DNA of 64,000 nt from Pseudomonas sp. TTU2014-080ASC (GCF_001446935.1 NZ_LKKK01000012.1:62001-126000), one strand, 5' to 3'. Shown: positions 8,713-17,750, counted from the first letter of the stretch. The notes: generated by a model not told the origin, from the sequence alone. A program made the numbers and translations.

Positions 8713-8726
8713 ATATGAAATCATAT
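8713..8726. promoter_or_regulatory. Palindromic operator A, P450 operon
   Basis: ATATGAAATCATAT has perfect six-base arms around AA. It is embedded in a 31-bp block (8704-8734) that recurs with one mismatch, in inverse orientation, at 16901-16931 near the ligase gene. It lies 67 bp upstream of the P450 start. Confidence 0.75.
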
Positions 8727-8792
8727 TTTAAATTAAATCGAAACACAGGGCCTAGCAGCTCGTATGCTTAACCGATCAAGTAGGTAATAAAA

Positions 8793-9995
8793 ATGTCGCC
8801 GACCTCGCTTGAATGCGCTCCGTTTCTGGACGTTGCTGACCCCAGTTTTTCGATCCGTTCCAAGGCGGTTCTCGATGCCCGTGAACAAAGCTGGTTTGCC
8901 CGCACGCCATACGGCATTGCCGTGTTGCGCTACGACGAGGTTAACGCCCTGATTCGTGATCAGCGCTTGCGCCAGGGCAGCTACGCTTGGCCTGCGCATA
9001 ATCAGGCCACTGGCAGTTTTGCCGACTGGTGGATGCGCATGTTGCTAAGCAAGGAAGGTGCTGATCACTCCCGTCTGCGCCGCTTGGCCAATCCGGCATT
9101 CTCGCCGAAGCTGGTACGCAAACTCACCCCCGCTTTTCAGGAGATAGCCAACGAGCTGATCGACAGTTTTATCGACGATGGCCAGTGCGATTTCGTCCGC
9201 CAGTTTGCTGAGCCATACGCCACCATGGTCATCTGCGCCCTGCTCGGTTTGCCGCGCAGCGAGTGGAAAAAACTCGCTGATCTGGCTGTGGAAATGGGCC
9301 TGGCCCTGGGTGTGACCTTCAAGCAAGACCAGGCGCGCATCAACGCCGCTACCGACCAGATGTTCGGCTACGCCAAGCAGGCGGTTACCCACCTTAAGGC
9401 TCAGGGTCTTGGCGAAGACTTCCTGAGCATGCTGGTTCGCGCCAACGAGGAAGACAAAAGCGCCCTGAGCGATCAAGAGCTGTACGACATGATCGTGCTG
9501 GCGATCTTCGGCGGCATCGATACCACCCGCAATCAGCTGTCGCTGGCCATGGATATGTTCCTGCAGCACCCGGATCAGTGGAAGTTGCTCGGCGAGCAGC
9601 CCGATCTGGCCCGCGCGGCGGTGGAAGAAGTGATGCGCGTGCGTCCGACCGTTACCTGGGTCACCCGCGAAGCCCTTGAAGACTTCAACTATCAGGGCCT
9701 GGATATCAAGAAAGGCACCACGGTGCACCTATTCAGCCAGGCGGCGGGAAGCGATCCGCGCACCTTCAGCAACCCTGAGTTCGACATTACCGCCCAGCGT
9801 CCGGCGCATTTCGGTTTCGGTGCCGGTGCGCATCACTGCATCGGCCACTTTATCGCCCGGGGCGATATGACTGAAGCACTGTCGCTGCTGGCTCAGCGCT
9901 TGAAAAACATCCGCCTCAACGGCGAGCCGACCTGGCTTCCGGACAGCGGCAACACCGGCGCCAACTCACTGCCGATGGCGTTCGAGCGGGGATAA
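8793..9995 (+). CDS. Cytochrome P450
   Basis: A soluble bacterial class P450 monooxygenase of 400 residues. The I-helix oxygen-activation motif FGGIDTTRN, the K-helix EEVMR (ExxR) and the heme loop FGFGAGAHHCIGH with the thiolate Cys349 are all intact. It is first in a tight unit with a ferredoxin reductase-like protein (4-base gap) and a flavodoxin that could deliver electrons from NADPH. Substrate is not identifiable from sequence. The amine-related neighbours and the shared operator suggest an amine or a gamma-glutamylated amine, which is an inference. Confidence 0.93.
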   Translation: MSPTSLECAPFLDVADPSFSIRSKAVLDAREQSWFARTPYGIAVLRYDEVNALIRDQRLRQGSYAWPAHNQATGSFADWWMRMLLSKEGADHSRLRRLANPAFSPKLVRKLTPAFQEIANELIDSFIDDGQCDFVRQFAEPYATMVICALLGLPRSEWKKLADLAVEMGLALGVTFKQDQARINAATDQMFGYAKQAVTHLKAQGLGEDFLSMLVRANEEDKSALSDQELYDMIVLAIFGGIDTTRNQLSLAMDMFLQHPDQWKLLGEQPDLARAAVEEVMRVRPTVTWVTREALEDFNYQGLDIKKGTTVHLFSQAAGSDPRTFSNPEFDITAQRPAHFGFGAGAHHCIGHFIARGDMTEALSLLAQRLKNIRLNGEPTWLPDSGNTGANSLPMAFERG

Positions 9996-9999
9996 TGCG

Positions 10000-11253
10000 A
10001 TGACCGTTCCAAGCATCGCCATTGTCGGCTCCGGCCCGTCCGGCTGCTACGTCGCCCAGGCGTTGCGTAAAGCCTGGGCGGATGCTCCGATCAGCCTCTT
10101 CGAGCGCCTGCCGGTGCCTTACGGGCTGGCACGCTACGGTGTGGCCCCGGACCACCCCGGCACCAAAGCGGTCACTAACCAGTTCGCCCGCCTGTTCGAA
10201 CGCGAAAACATCCGCTTTTGCGGCAATCTGGAGATCGGCCGCGACATCACCCTCAACGAGCTGCGCGAGCATTTCGATGTGGTGGTGCTCACACTCGGTC
10301 TGGCCGGTGACAGCCGTCTGGGTATACCCGGCGATCAACTGCCCGGCGTGTACGGCGCAGGTCAATTGACCCGCCTGCTCAATGATCATCCGGATGAAGT
10401 CGACACTGCTCCCGTACTCGGTGAACGCATCGCCATCATAGGCAACGGCAACGTCGCCATCGACCTGATCCGCCTGCTCAGCAAAAAAGCGGACGAATTC
10501 GCCGGTTCCGATCTTTCACCACAAAGCCTGGCCTGGTTGCAGGCCCAGCCGGTGCGCGAGATTGATGTAATCGGCCGCTCACCTGCTGCCCAGGCTAAAT
10601 GCGACACGGTGATGCTGCGCGAGCTGGGCAAACTCAACCACGCCTGCTTCAGCCTGGCAGATGATGCCCTGCTGGGCGAACCCCAGTCACCCGCTGAACA
10701 GGCGCGTCTTGATGCCTTTAAAGCGCTGATCGAACGTGAGCAGCCTGCTGAAGGCGTGACGATTCGTCTGCACTTCGGCAAGGTCCCGCAGGCCATCATT
10801 GGCCAGCAGCAAGTTGAAGGGTTGCGCATGACTGCCACACAAAATGGTGCAGAGCAGACGCTGGACATCGACAACCTGATCACCGCCATCGGCTTTAACC
10901 AACACCCGCAACAAACGCTGCACCGCGATCAGCTCTGCGGCGACGCCGATCTCAACCTCGGCCGGCTGGATCAGGGCCTGTATTGCGCAGGCTGGCTGCG
11001 CCGTGGCCCGCGCGGAACCATTCCGGAAAACCGTGCCGATGCCCGCTTGGTTGCTGACGCCATCATCGCAGCAGTCAACAGCGGCAGACTGCCTTTGGGT
11101 AAACCCGGCGAGCTGCCGTTACCGGCGCACTGCGTCAGCTATCAGGCCTGGCAACAGATTGACCGCCGCGAGCTGGAGCAAGCCGGCCCGCAGCGCACCC
11201 GTCAGAAATTACGCAGCCGAGCCGACATGCTGGCCGCCGCACGTACGCAGTAA
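10000..11253 (+). CDS. FAD/NADP ferredoxin (flavodoxin) reductase, adrenodoxin reductase-like
   Basis: A 417-residue flavoprotein of the adrenodoxin reductase/FprA type. The N terminus IAIVGSGPSGCYVAQAL is the FAD dinucleotide-binding fold, YGLARYGVAPDHPGTK is the conserved family motif, and IIGNGNVAIDLIRLL is the NADP-binding turn. The C-terminal WLRRGPRGTIPENRADA closes the FAD site. It starts 4 bases after the P450 stop and is followed within 11 bases by flavodoxin, so an NADPH to flavodoxin to P450 chain is the natural reading. Confidence 0.92.
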   Translation: MTVPSIAIVGSGPSGCYVAQALRKAWADAPISLFERLPVPYGLARYGVAPDHPGTKAVTNQFARLFERENIRFCGNLEIGRDITLNELREHFDVVVLTLGLAGDSRLGIPGDQLPGVYGAGQLTRLLNDHPDEVDTAPVLGERIAIIGNGNVAIDLIRLLSKKADEFAGSDLSPQSLAWLQAQPVREIDVIGRSPAAQAKCDTVMLRELGKLNHACFSLADDALLGEPQSPAEQARLDAFKALIEREQPAEGVTIRLHFGKVPQAIIGQQQVEGLRMTATQNGAEQTLDIDNLITAIGFNQHPQQTLHRDQLCGDADLNLGRLDQGLYCAGWLRRGPRGTIPENRADARLVADAIIAAVNSGRLPLGKPGELPLPAHCVSYQAWQQIDRRELEQAGPQRTRQKLRSRADMLAAARTQ

Positions 11254-11264
11254 GGAATATGCAG

Positions 11265-11711
11265 ATGAAAATCCAAGTTCTCTTTGGTACTGAAACCGGC
11301 AACGCAGAAATGGTCGCCGAAGACATCGTAGATGCACTGGCCGCTGAGCACGATATCGAAGCACACGACATGTCCAAGGTGGCTGCCGACAGCCTTGACC
11401 GCGAAGCGCTTTACCTGGTGGTTTGCTCCACTTACGGCGACGGCGAACTGCCCAATTCGGCGCAGCCTTTCTATAACGCCCTGGGCGAGCTGAGCCCTGA
11501 TCTGAACGGTCTGCGCTTTGCTACCTTCGGCCTGGGCGACAGCTTTTACGGCACCTACAACAACGGCAGTCAAATCATTGCCGAGCGCCTGCTTGAACTG
11601 GGTGCACACAGCGTCGGCGAGCGCGGTCTGCATGACGCATCCAGCGGTCTGCTTCCGGGCGATGTGGCGGTAGAATGGGCCCGTCAACTGCTCGAGGACC
11701 TGCCGGCATGA
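11265..11711 (+). CDS. Flavodoxin, MioC-like
   Basis: A 148-residue FMN-binding electron carrier. LFGTETGNAEMVAEDI is the phosphate-binding loop, CSTYGDGELPNSAQPF and FGLGDSFYGTYNNG are the loops around the flavin ring. The ATG at 11265 has AAGGA eight bases before it and is preferred over 11259. It is the probable redox partner of the P450 two genes upstream. Its stop overlaps the next start (ATGA). Confidence 0.9.
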   Translation: MKIQVLFGTETGNAEMVAEDIVDALAAEHDIEAHDMSKVAADSLDREALYLVVCSTYGDGELPNSAQPFYNALGELSPDLNGLRFATFGLGDSFYGTYNNGSQIIAERLLELGAHSVGERGLHDASSGLLPGDVAVEWARQLLEDLPA

Positions 11712-12427
11712 AGCCGCAACAACCATTAAATCTGTGCATCATCGAAAACGGCATCGTCCCCGATGCCATGCAACCGCGTTTTGGCAGCTACCCGCAAATG
11801 ATCATCGACTGGCTCTCCCCGCACCTGCCGGAAGCCAGCTTCACGGTGGTGTCTGCCGTTCAGGGCGAAGCGCTGCCAAAGGGCACTGACTTCGACGGCT
11901 ACCTGCTGACCGGCTCCAAACACAGTGTGTATGAGCGCACTGACTGGATGCTGGCGGAAATTGAACTGCTACGTCAGGCCCGCGATGCGGGACGGCCGAT
12001 CTTCGGCATTTGCTTCGGCCACCAGTTGATGGCAGACGCCTTTGGCGGCCAGACGCAAAAAGCCGTGCAGGGCTGGGGCGTGGGCGCTCAGCACTACGAC
12101 AACCAAGATGGCGCACCAAGCTCGGGCGCGAGTTTTATCTTCCATCAGGATCAGGTCGTCGACCTGCCGGATGACGCCCGCTGCATCGGCGGTTCAGGTC
12201 ACTGCAAAAACGGCGTGTTGGCCTACTCCTTCCCGGCGTTGTCAGTGCAATACCACCCGGAGTTCAGCCGCGAATACATCCGCTGCCTGGCCGAAGAGTT
12301 CGGTGGCAACCTACTCCCTCAGGCCATCGCCGACCAGGCTCTGGCCAGCCTTGAACAACTGTCGGTGGACAACGCGCGGGTAGCCGTCTGGGCCGCTGAG
12401 TTCTTCCGCAACAACGCGCCGGTCTGA
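11708..12427 (+). CDS. Class I glutamine amidotransferase
   Basis: A 239-residue stand-alone amidotransferase domain. The nucleophile elbow GICFGHQLMADAFGG and the HPE pair in QYHPEFSREY give an intact Cys-His-Glu triad. Translationally coupled to flavodoxin by an ATGA overlap, which ties it to the P450 unit. Relatives hydrolyse gamma-glutamyl compounds. With a glutamate-amine ligase encoded nearby, removal of the glutamyl group from a P450 product is a reasonable proposal, not proven. A start at 11675 is possible but would overlap flavodoxin by 37 bases. Confidence 0.88.
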   Translation: MKPQQPLNLCIIENGIVPDAMQPRFGSYPQMIIDWLSPHLPEASFTVVSAVQGEALPKGTDFDGYLLTGSKHSVYERTDWMLAEIELLRQARDAGRPIFGICFGHQLMADAFGGQTQKAVQGWGVGAQHYDNQDGAPSSGASFIFHQDQVVDLPDDARCIGGSGHCKNGVLAYSFPALSVQYHPEFSREYIRCLAEEFGGNLLPQAIADQALASLEQLSVDNARVAVWAAEFFRNNAPV

Positions 12428-12834
12428 AGACCGCTGGTGGATAAGCTGCTTGCTGCCTTATCCACCTTATTTCCGCGTGCTTTTGTAGGGCGGATGAGGC
12501 CGCAAGCTTAGCCACCGTTACAGCAGTTACACCCACACAACTCCTGAGTATCCACGACTGTGTGAGCACTGCCCCATCAGCAGGCCAAACGCAGGCATTG
12601 CGCAGGGAGATGAGCCGCATGGATGCGGCGAAAGGTGTAATGGGCCATGGACGCCCCATGTACACCGGCTTCCGGAGCGATGCCGGAGAGCTGGAAGTTT
12701 CGCGTAGCGAACCCCGGATGCCGGGGTGCATATCTTTTGTTTACGTTTCTTTGTCCACGCAAAGAAACATAAGGCGTTCGTAAGGGGCGCAACCCAAACG
12801 CACAGACGACTCAATGCTTAGAGGCAGCACACAC
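12428..12834. repeat. Intergenic repeat-like element with hairpin
   Basis: Non-coding stretch between convergent genes. From about 12600 it has the look of dispersed Pseudomonas intergenic repeats. It includes GTTTCTTTG, a six-base loop and CAAAGAAAC (12745-12768), then a GCGTTCGTAAGGGGCGC tail. The open frames in it are artefacts of this repeat. Copies elsewhere in the genome cannot be checked here. Confidence 0.45.
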
Positions 12835-13575
12835 TCAGGCTGCCGACAACGCCAACGGCTGCGGCAGGCAGACCAACTGCCAGCCGAGCATGTCGTTATC
12901 CAGCGGGTAACACTCAGCGCCATCACTTTGCATGATGCGCAAAGCCAAATCCCCCGCCGCCCAGTCCGCCGTGTTGGCGACAATGACCCGACCTGTGGCC
13001 GAGACCAACAACGCCTCATGGGGCAGACGCATCAGGCAACTGATCAACACTCGCTCAATCTGGTGCAGCGGCAGATCAGCCCCGGCCACACCGATAAAAC
13101 GCTGGTTAAAGAAGATCGGTATGGTGCAGGTCAGCACGTACATATCGGAGCCATACAGATCGACATAAGGCCCTTCGACCGTGCCTTTGCCGCTTTCACG
13201 CGGTCCGCTGAACCACGGCATGCTGGTGTAGTTGTAGAAGCTTTCGCTGCGCTGGTTGAAATTGAGCATCAGCGGCAGGGTTTTCTCTGTACCCGCTAAA
13301 CGCCACCACTCCAGATACATGGGCTGGTCGCTCAACTCACCCGGTTCCATCACCACACCGGAACCGTGAGCGCAGGTGCCGCGCCCGAGCAGTTGATCAT
13401 CAATCAGTTCACGTAGTTGGGATAGATCCCGTGAACTCGGTTTGCGCTTCTGCTTGTCGCACAGCGTCCAGATGCGCTCAACCTCTTGGCTGAGCTCCTG
13501 CAAATTGGCAAACACACCATGGAGGGTGGAGTTCAGTCGCTCGATACAAACGGGTACATCAATACTGCCTGGCAT
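12835..13575 (-). CDS. Cache (PDC)-type sensor domain protein
   Basis: A 246-residue protein with no signal peptide or membrane helix. An N-terminal helical part precedes a Cache-like fold: WWRLAGTEKTLPLMLNF, then SMPWFSGPRESGKGTVEGPYVD and VLTCTIPIFFNQRFIGVAGADLPL. The last is the typical second-messenger-free ligand domain strand pattern. It lies downstream of the GntR gene and may act with it as an intracellular effector sensor; this is inference. No output domain is present. Confidence 0.7.
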   Translation of the reverse strand: MPGSIDVPVCIERLNSTLHGVFANLQELSQEVERIWTLCDKQKRKPSSRDLSQLRELIDDQLLGRGTCAHGSGVVMEPGELSDQPMYLEWWRLAGTEKTLPLMLNFNQRSESFYNYTSMPWFSGPRESGKGTVEGPYVDLYGSDMYVLTCTIPIFFNQRFIGVAGADLPLHQIERVLISCLMRLPHEALLVSATGRVIVANTADWAAGDLALRIMQSDGAECYPLDNDMLGWQLVCLPQPLALSAA

Positions 13576-13683
13576 GATGAGTACTCTCGTGCATTGCGGG
13601 TAATGGCCCGTGAAGTGTTCCCAAAGGACACATCAACGACGAAAAAAAACCATTTCCATATCTTTATGCAATGCTTGAGCCAA

Positions 13684-14439
13684 TCAAGCCTCATCTTTCT
13701 CCTGAGCCAGCAGCTGCAAACGCAGACCGGTCAGACGCTTAACCGCCCGGGTGACGTGGGCTTCAGCCAGAATTCCAGCCAGATTGGCATCGCCATTGAC
13801 GATGGCGTCAGCTATGGCCTGATGTTCGGCACAAATGGCCTCTGCATCGGGAAAACCCTCTGCATCAATCCACACCAATTCGCCGATTTCGGCCTGCAAT
13901 TGCATCTCGGCGTGGGTCAGGCGCACTGACTGGGCTGCCACGGCCACTTCAATATGAAAGCGCGCATCGGCACGTCGGCGCTCAAGACGAGTCGAGGCGG
14001 TGCGTAGTGTTTCGATATAGTGCATCAGGCGCTGGTGATGCTCTTTTGCTGAGCGCTGCGCAGCCAGACGGGCAGCCGTACCGGCGATAGCCATGTGCTC
14101 GTCGCCGAGGTCACGCAGCTCCAAAGCGCTGAGCTCCACCAGACGCGCCTGCAAGTCGCGATCGGAGGTTTCCGGCGTGGCACAAACAAAGCTACCACCA
14201 TTGCGGCCACGGCGGGTCTCAATAAAGCCGCGCTGACGCAGCACTGCCAGCGCCTCACGCAGCGTGACGGTGGCCACGCCGAACTGCAGAGCCAGCTCGG
14301 TTTCACTTGGCAGTTGCTCACCTTGGGCAAACAGGCCCAAGTCGATCACTTCGATCAAGCGCCGTAAAACTTCTTCTGTACGCCCTTCCTGGCGCAACCG
14401 CATGAAAGAGGTTGTGCGGGTTCCATTGGTAGGCTGCAT
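13684..14439 (-). CDS. GntR family regulator, FadR/FCD subfamily
   Basis: A 251-residue transcription factor. The winged helix spans about residues 12-80 (LPSETELALQFGVATVTLREAL, then RGFIETRRGRNGGSFV). The C-terminal all-helical FCD domain contains DARFHIEVA and the later H residues expected for metal and ligand binding. GntR/FCD proteins bind short palindromes, and the ATATRARAYCATAT sites on both sides of this gene are good candidates for its operators. No copy of the palindrome is seen directly upstream of its own start. Confidence 0.93.
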   Translation of the reverse strand: MQPTNGTRTTSFMRLRQEGRTEEVLRRLIEVIDLGLFAQGEQLPSETELALQFGVATVTLREALAVLRQRGFIETRRGRNGGSFVCATPETSDRDLQARLVELSALELRDLGDEHMAIAGTAARLAAQRSAKEHHQRLMHYIETLRTASTRLERRRADARFHIEVAVAAQSVRLTHAEMQLQAEIGELVWIDAEGFPDAEAICAEHQAIADAIVNGDANLAGILAEAHVTRAVKRLTGLRLQLLAQEKDEA

Positions 14440-14648
14440 GGTCGTGAAATCGAACTCCAGTCAGTTATGAAGGCAAAAAACCACCTGCGTGACGCACAGT
14501 GGACTGTAGCAAAATTGAGGCGACCGACTGACTTGCACCATTAAATATAACAACAGTTGCCAAAGCGAATTGTCGCATGGCGTTTCATTTGATTACACAA
14601 GCATTCCTTTTACTACTGGCCTTGAGACGGGACTCATCTGACCGGAGT

Positions 14649-14676
14649 AAAAAAAGCCGTGCGAAAAACGCACGGC
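14649..14676 (-). terminator. Terminator of the ligase/binding-protein unit
   Basis: Read on the minus strand, GCCGTGCG pairs with CGCACGGC around five bases and is followed by a run of T. It lies 48 bp after the binding-protein stop and separates that unit from the GntR gene. Confidence 0.85.
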
Positions 14677-14724
14677 ATATCCGTCAGAACAGCCTGACAA
14701 CACATCTGCTCCCAGAGCAGATGA

Positions 14725-15426
14725 TCACGCAAAGGGATACTTCAACCCCGGCATCCAGCGTTGCCAGGCTTGCTGTAAGCGCCCGTCGGCAATCAAGGCA
14801 GCCAGCGCCGCGTCAACTTCAGCGCGCCATTGCGGACGAGCCTTATCCACCGCTATGCCCCATCGGTTCTGCGTCGGCACAGAGAAGGCGATTGCCAGGT
14901 CGTCTTCTTCGGCCAGCGGCACCAGCGCGACGTCATCATCGACAAAGGCATCAATGCTGCCATCACGCACGGCCTGCACCATGTCGCCGAGCACATCGTC
15001 ACTGTCACCACCAAACGGCACGCAGATGGCTCCGCTGAAGGTTTCCGCCAATGCCATGTTGAGGCTGTTGGCGATGGCGCCGACGCGTTTGCCCGCCAGA
15101 TCAGCCGGCGACTGAATCGGGCTGCCGCGCTTCACCATCACGGCTTCATCAAACACCGCATACGGCGCAGTGAAATCCGCCAGGGTTTTGCGGTAATCAG
15201 AAATGCCCTGACCGCAGAGGATAAAGTCACCACGCCCCGCCTGCAGCGCCGGGTAGAAGTCGGCCCAGTTTTCGTAGGCCCACTCCACCTCGCGTCCCAA
15301 CTGGGCGGCGAGCAGACGGCAAACGTCTGCTTCATAGCCCTGGCGCACGCCATCGGCGTCGCGTTCAAACAACGGTGGCGCGGGCAGGTCGCAGCAGATC
15401 ACCCGCAGTTTTGGTAATTCACTCAC
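14725..15426 (-). CDS. Solute-binding family 3-like protein lacking a signal peptide
   Basis: A 233-residue protein with the bilobal amino-acid-binding fold of ABC transporter family 3: LRVICCDLPAPPLFERDADG at the N terminus, a hinge near residue 100, and VGAIANSLNMALAETF. Only a GTG at 15426, in the GTGA overlap with the ligase stop, gives a full-length domain, and no secretion signal precedes it. Extending the frame upstream adds no hydrophobic helix. It is thus probably cytoplasmic, perhaps an amine or glutamyl-amine binding subunit or a sensor. No permease or ATPase gene is attached. Confidence 0.8.
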   Translation of the reverse strand: MSELPKLRVICCDLPAPPLFERDADGVRQGYEADVCRLLAAQLGREVEWAYENWADFYPALQAGRGDFILCGQGISDYRKTLADFTAPYAVFDEAVMVKRGSPIQSPADLAGKRVGAIANSLNMALAETFSGAICVPFGGDSDDVLGDMVQAVRDGSIDAFVDDDVALVPLAEEDDLAIAFSVPTQNRWGIAVDKARPQWRAEVDAALAALIADGRLQQAWQRWMPGLKYPFA

Positions 15427-16796
15427 GGCAGGTACTCCAGATACATGGCGCGATCCCAGTCGGTCACAGCACCGCAAGCACGGGCCCATTCATCAGCCTT
15501 GAGCTCCAGATACAGGTCGCTCATCTCCTGCGGCAGCGCAGTACGCATCACTTCGTCATTGCGGAAGGCGGTCACGGCATCGCCCAGGGTCAGCGGCAGT
15601 ACGCCGATTTCGCTGACATCGGCGTAGCTGTCTTTATCCACCGAGGCACCTGGATCGGATTGCTTCTGCAGACCATCACGCATGGCCGCCAGCAGCAGGG
15701 CGTGAGACAGATACGGGTTAACGCTGGCATCCGGCAGTTTGTATTCCAGACGACCGTTAGCAGACAGGCGCACCGTGCAGGTTTTGTTGTCCATGCCCCA
15801 GTTGATGCGGGTTGGCGCAAACAGGCCGGTGTCCCAGAAGCGCTTGTAGGAGTTGACGGTAGACGCCATCACCATCATCGAACCTGGCGCGTGCTGGAGC
15901 ATGCCTCCAAGGGCATGGCGGCCGATTTCGGTCAGGTGCAGATCACGGCGGCCCGCCTCGGCCAGGACGTTCTCATCACCGCGCCACAGGCTGACGTTGT
16001 GGTGGCAGCCGTTGCCCATGCAGCCGGTGCTCGGCTTGGGCATAAAGCTTGCGATAACGCCGTGCTCGCGAGCGACCTGACGGCAGATCAGACGATAGGT
16101 AATCAGGCGGTCGGCGGTCAGTTCGCAGGAGTCGAACATCCAGTTCAGCTCGAGCTGGCCCGGATCTTCGTAGTCGCCTTCGATCATGTCCAGGCCCATG
16201 GCAATCGAGTATTCCATGACCTTTTTGAAGATCGGCCGCATCAGTTCCAGATTGCCCAGGTGATAGGCCGGGCTGGCACCGGTGCGCACCTGAACTTCCA
16301 TCGACTCACCGAGCCACGACATTTCCGGCTCGCAACCGGATTTAAGACGCAGGCCGGTCTCTTTAGTGAAGGCATCGTGAGCGCGGATCAGGTTACCGCG
16401 GGCATCGGTTGCCAGCGGCTGTCCGCCGACTTCCGGGCGATGATCTGGCTCATACAGACGGCAGAAGAAACTGCCGATGCTGCGATCCCATGGCAACACG
16501 CGGAAGCTGTCGACATCTGGGATCGCGGTGAACTCTGCCGCCTGCGCGCCGCCGCCAAGCAACACACCACCGCGGGTGCTTTGCAGGTCGCTCAGGGCGG
16601 TGCGGTGAAACTGCACGCCTTTTTCCAGGTTACGCAGCAAGTGTTTAGCTGGAACCACTTTGGCCAGAACACGACCGGACAATGTCACCACCTGGTAGTA
16701 CAGGTACTCGACCCCGGAATCACGAATACGCGCAGCCAAGTCAGCGGCTGCGGCGGAACTGGTGTTGAGTTCCCGGTGTAGATCAAGAGCGGTCAT
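15423..16796 (-). CDS. Glutamine-synthetase-like glutamate-amine ligase
   Basis: A 457-residue member of the glutamine synthetase superfamily, of the group that makes gamma-glutamyl amides from primary amines (GmaS/PuuA/IpuC-like). Visible signatures are CEPEMSW, GNGCHHNVS, MASTVNSYKRF in place of the ammonia-enzyme NPTVNSYKR, and DASVNPYLSHALLLAAMRDGL. I chose ATG 16796, which has a strong GAGGAG ribosome site, over the upstream ATG at 16880. It is divergent from an amidotransferase gene with two operator-like palindromes in between. Substrate may be methylamine, another alkylamine or a polyamine. Confidence 0.85.
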   Translation of the reverse strand: MTALDLHRELNTSSAAAADLAARIRDSGVEYLYYQVVTLSGRVLAKVVPAKHLLRNLEKGVQFHRTALSDLQSTRGGVLLGGGAQAAEFTAIPDVDSFRVLPWDRSIGSFFCRLYEPDHRPEVGGQPLATDARGNLIRAHDAFTKETGLRLKSGCEPEMSWLGESMEVQVRTGASPAYHLGNLELMRPIFKKVMEYSIAMGLDMIEGDYEDPGQLELNWMFDSCELTADRLITYRLICRQVAREHGVIASFMPKPSTGCMGNGCHHNVSLWRGDENVLAEAGRRDLHLTEIGRHALGGMLQHAPGSMMVMASTVNSYKRFWDTGLFAPTRINWGMDNKTCTVRLSANGRLEYKLPDASVNPYLSHALLLAAMRDGLQKQSDPGASVDKDSYADVSEIGVLPLTLGDAVTAFRNDEVMRTALPQEMSDLYLELKADEWARACGAVTDWDRAMYLEYLP

Positions 16797-16908
16797 CAGC
16801 GTTCTCCTCAGGCAGTGCACACGCTCGGCAGTGCCCCAGTGTTGTTCTGTTCTTGTAGGAAGGTGCCGGCAGCAACGCATGGATCGCGGCAGGTGAATTC
16901 AATTTAAA

Positions 16909-16922
16909 ATATGGTTTCATAT
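16909..16922. promoter_or_regulatory. Palindromic operator B, ligase promoter
   Basis: ATATGGTTTCATAT, whose reverse complement ATATGAAACCATAT differs from operator A in one base. The whole 31-bp surround (16901-16931) matches the P450 upstream block in inverse orientation. It lies about 113 bp upstream of the ligase start. Confidence 0.72.
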
Positions 16923-17037
16923 CTTTCAATGCCTCACGTGACGATTTTTTAAGCGGCTAAATCCCCTTTCTGCGCGGCTACATCGCCATAAATGCTGAGT
17001 AAGCCGGTAAAACGGTTGGCTGAACCCAAAGTTTTCG

Positions 17038-17051
17038 ATATGGTTCCATAG
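17038..17051. promoter_or_regulatory. Palindromic operator C, amidotransferase promoter
   Basis: ATATGGTTCCATAG has arms TATGG and CCATA around TT. It lies 21 bp before the amidotransferase ATG, a position suited to repression. Confidence 0.6.
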
Positions 17052-17072
17052 GTTTTTACGAGGTAAGCCACG

Positions 17073-17750
17073 ATGACCAAGCGCGCCACTGTTCTGCTTC
17101 ACGATGCGGGTGATTCAGCCGGCAGCCTGCCGGATCTGTTTGCCGATTTCGGCATTGCTCTGGATATACGCTCCATAGAACAACCACTGCCCGAACCAGA
17201 GCAGATCGATCTATTGCTGCTGCTCGGCAGCCCTGAATCCGCCTACGACCACCGTCTGCCCTGGCTGCCAGCTGAACTAAGTTGGCTGCGCCAGTTGCAG
17301 CAACGCGGCACGCCTACATTCGGCATCTGCTTTGGCAGCCAACTGCTGGCCCGGGCCTTGGGCGGCGAGGTGTATCGCAACAGCCAAGCGGAAATCGGCT
17401 GGACACCGATTGAGCCGGTCGCCGCAGGCGGTGCCCATGAAGGGCCGTGGCTAAACTTCCACTTTGATGCTTTTACCCCGCCTGCCAGCGCCACCCTATT
17501 GGGTCGCACTGAACTGGCCGCGCAGGTCTATCGCCAAGGCAATGCCATGGGCGTGCAGTTCCACCCGGAAATCACCCCGGAGATGTTCGACACCTGGATT
17601 GCCTATTGGAAAAGCAGCGAAGACGGCCAGCGCTTCCTCGCCACTGCCGGTGATCTGCCGGAGCGCATGCGCGCGGAAATCATTGAGCGCGAGCCCGCCA
17701 ATCGCGCCCGTTGCCGAGAACTGCTGCGCAGCTACCTCGACAGCCTCTGA
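17073..17750 (+). CDS. Class I glutamine amidotransferase, second copy
   Basis: A 225-residue amidotransferase with GICFGSQLLARALGG (nucleophile Cys) and QFHPEITPEM (His and Glu). Related to but clearly different from the copy at 11708. Divergent from the ligase and preceded by operator C. Together with the ligase it could hydrolyse or recycle a gamma-glutamyl intermediate; this role is inferred from context. Confidence 0.88.
   Translation: MTKRATVLLHDAGDSAGSLPDLFADFGIALDIRSIEQPLPEPEQIDLLLLLGSPESAYDHRLPWLPAELSWLRQLQQRGTPTFGICFGSQLLARALGGEVYRNSQAEIGWTPIEPVAAGGAHEGPWLNFHFDAFTPPASATLLGRTELAAQVYRQGNAMGVQFHPEITPEMFDTWIAYWKSSEDGQRFLATAGDLPERMRAEIIEREPANRARCRELLRSYLDSL

Noticed and set aside
12562..12814. 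Several 70-95-codon frames in the intergenic repeat
   Set aside because: Overlap one another on both strands and follow the repeat sequence rather than codon usage.
15375..16781. 468-codon open frame opposite the ligase
   Set aside because: Mirror of the glutamine-synthetase-like gene; rich in His, Gln and Ala with no domain.
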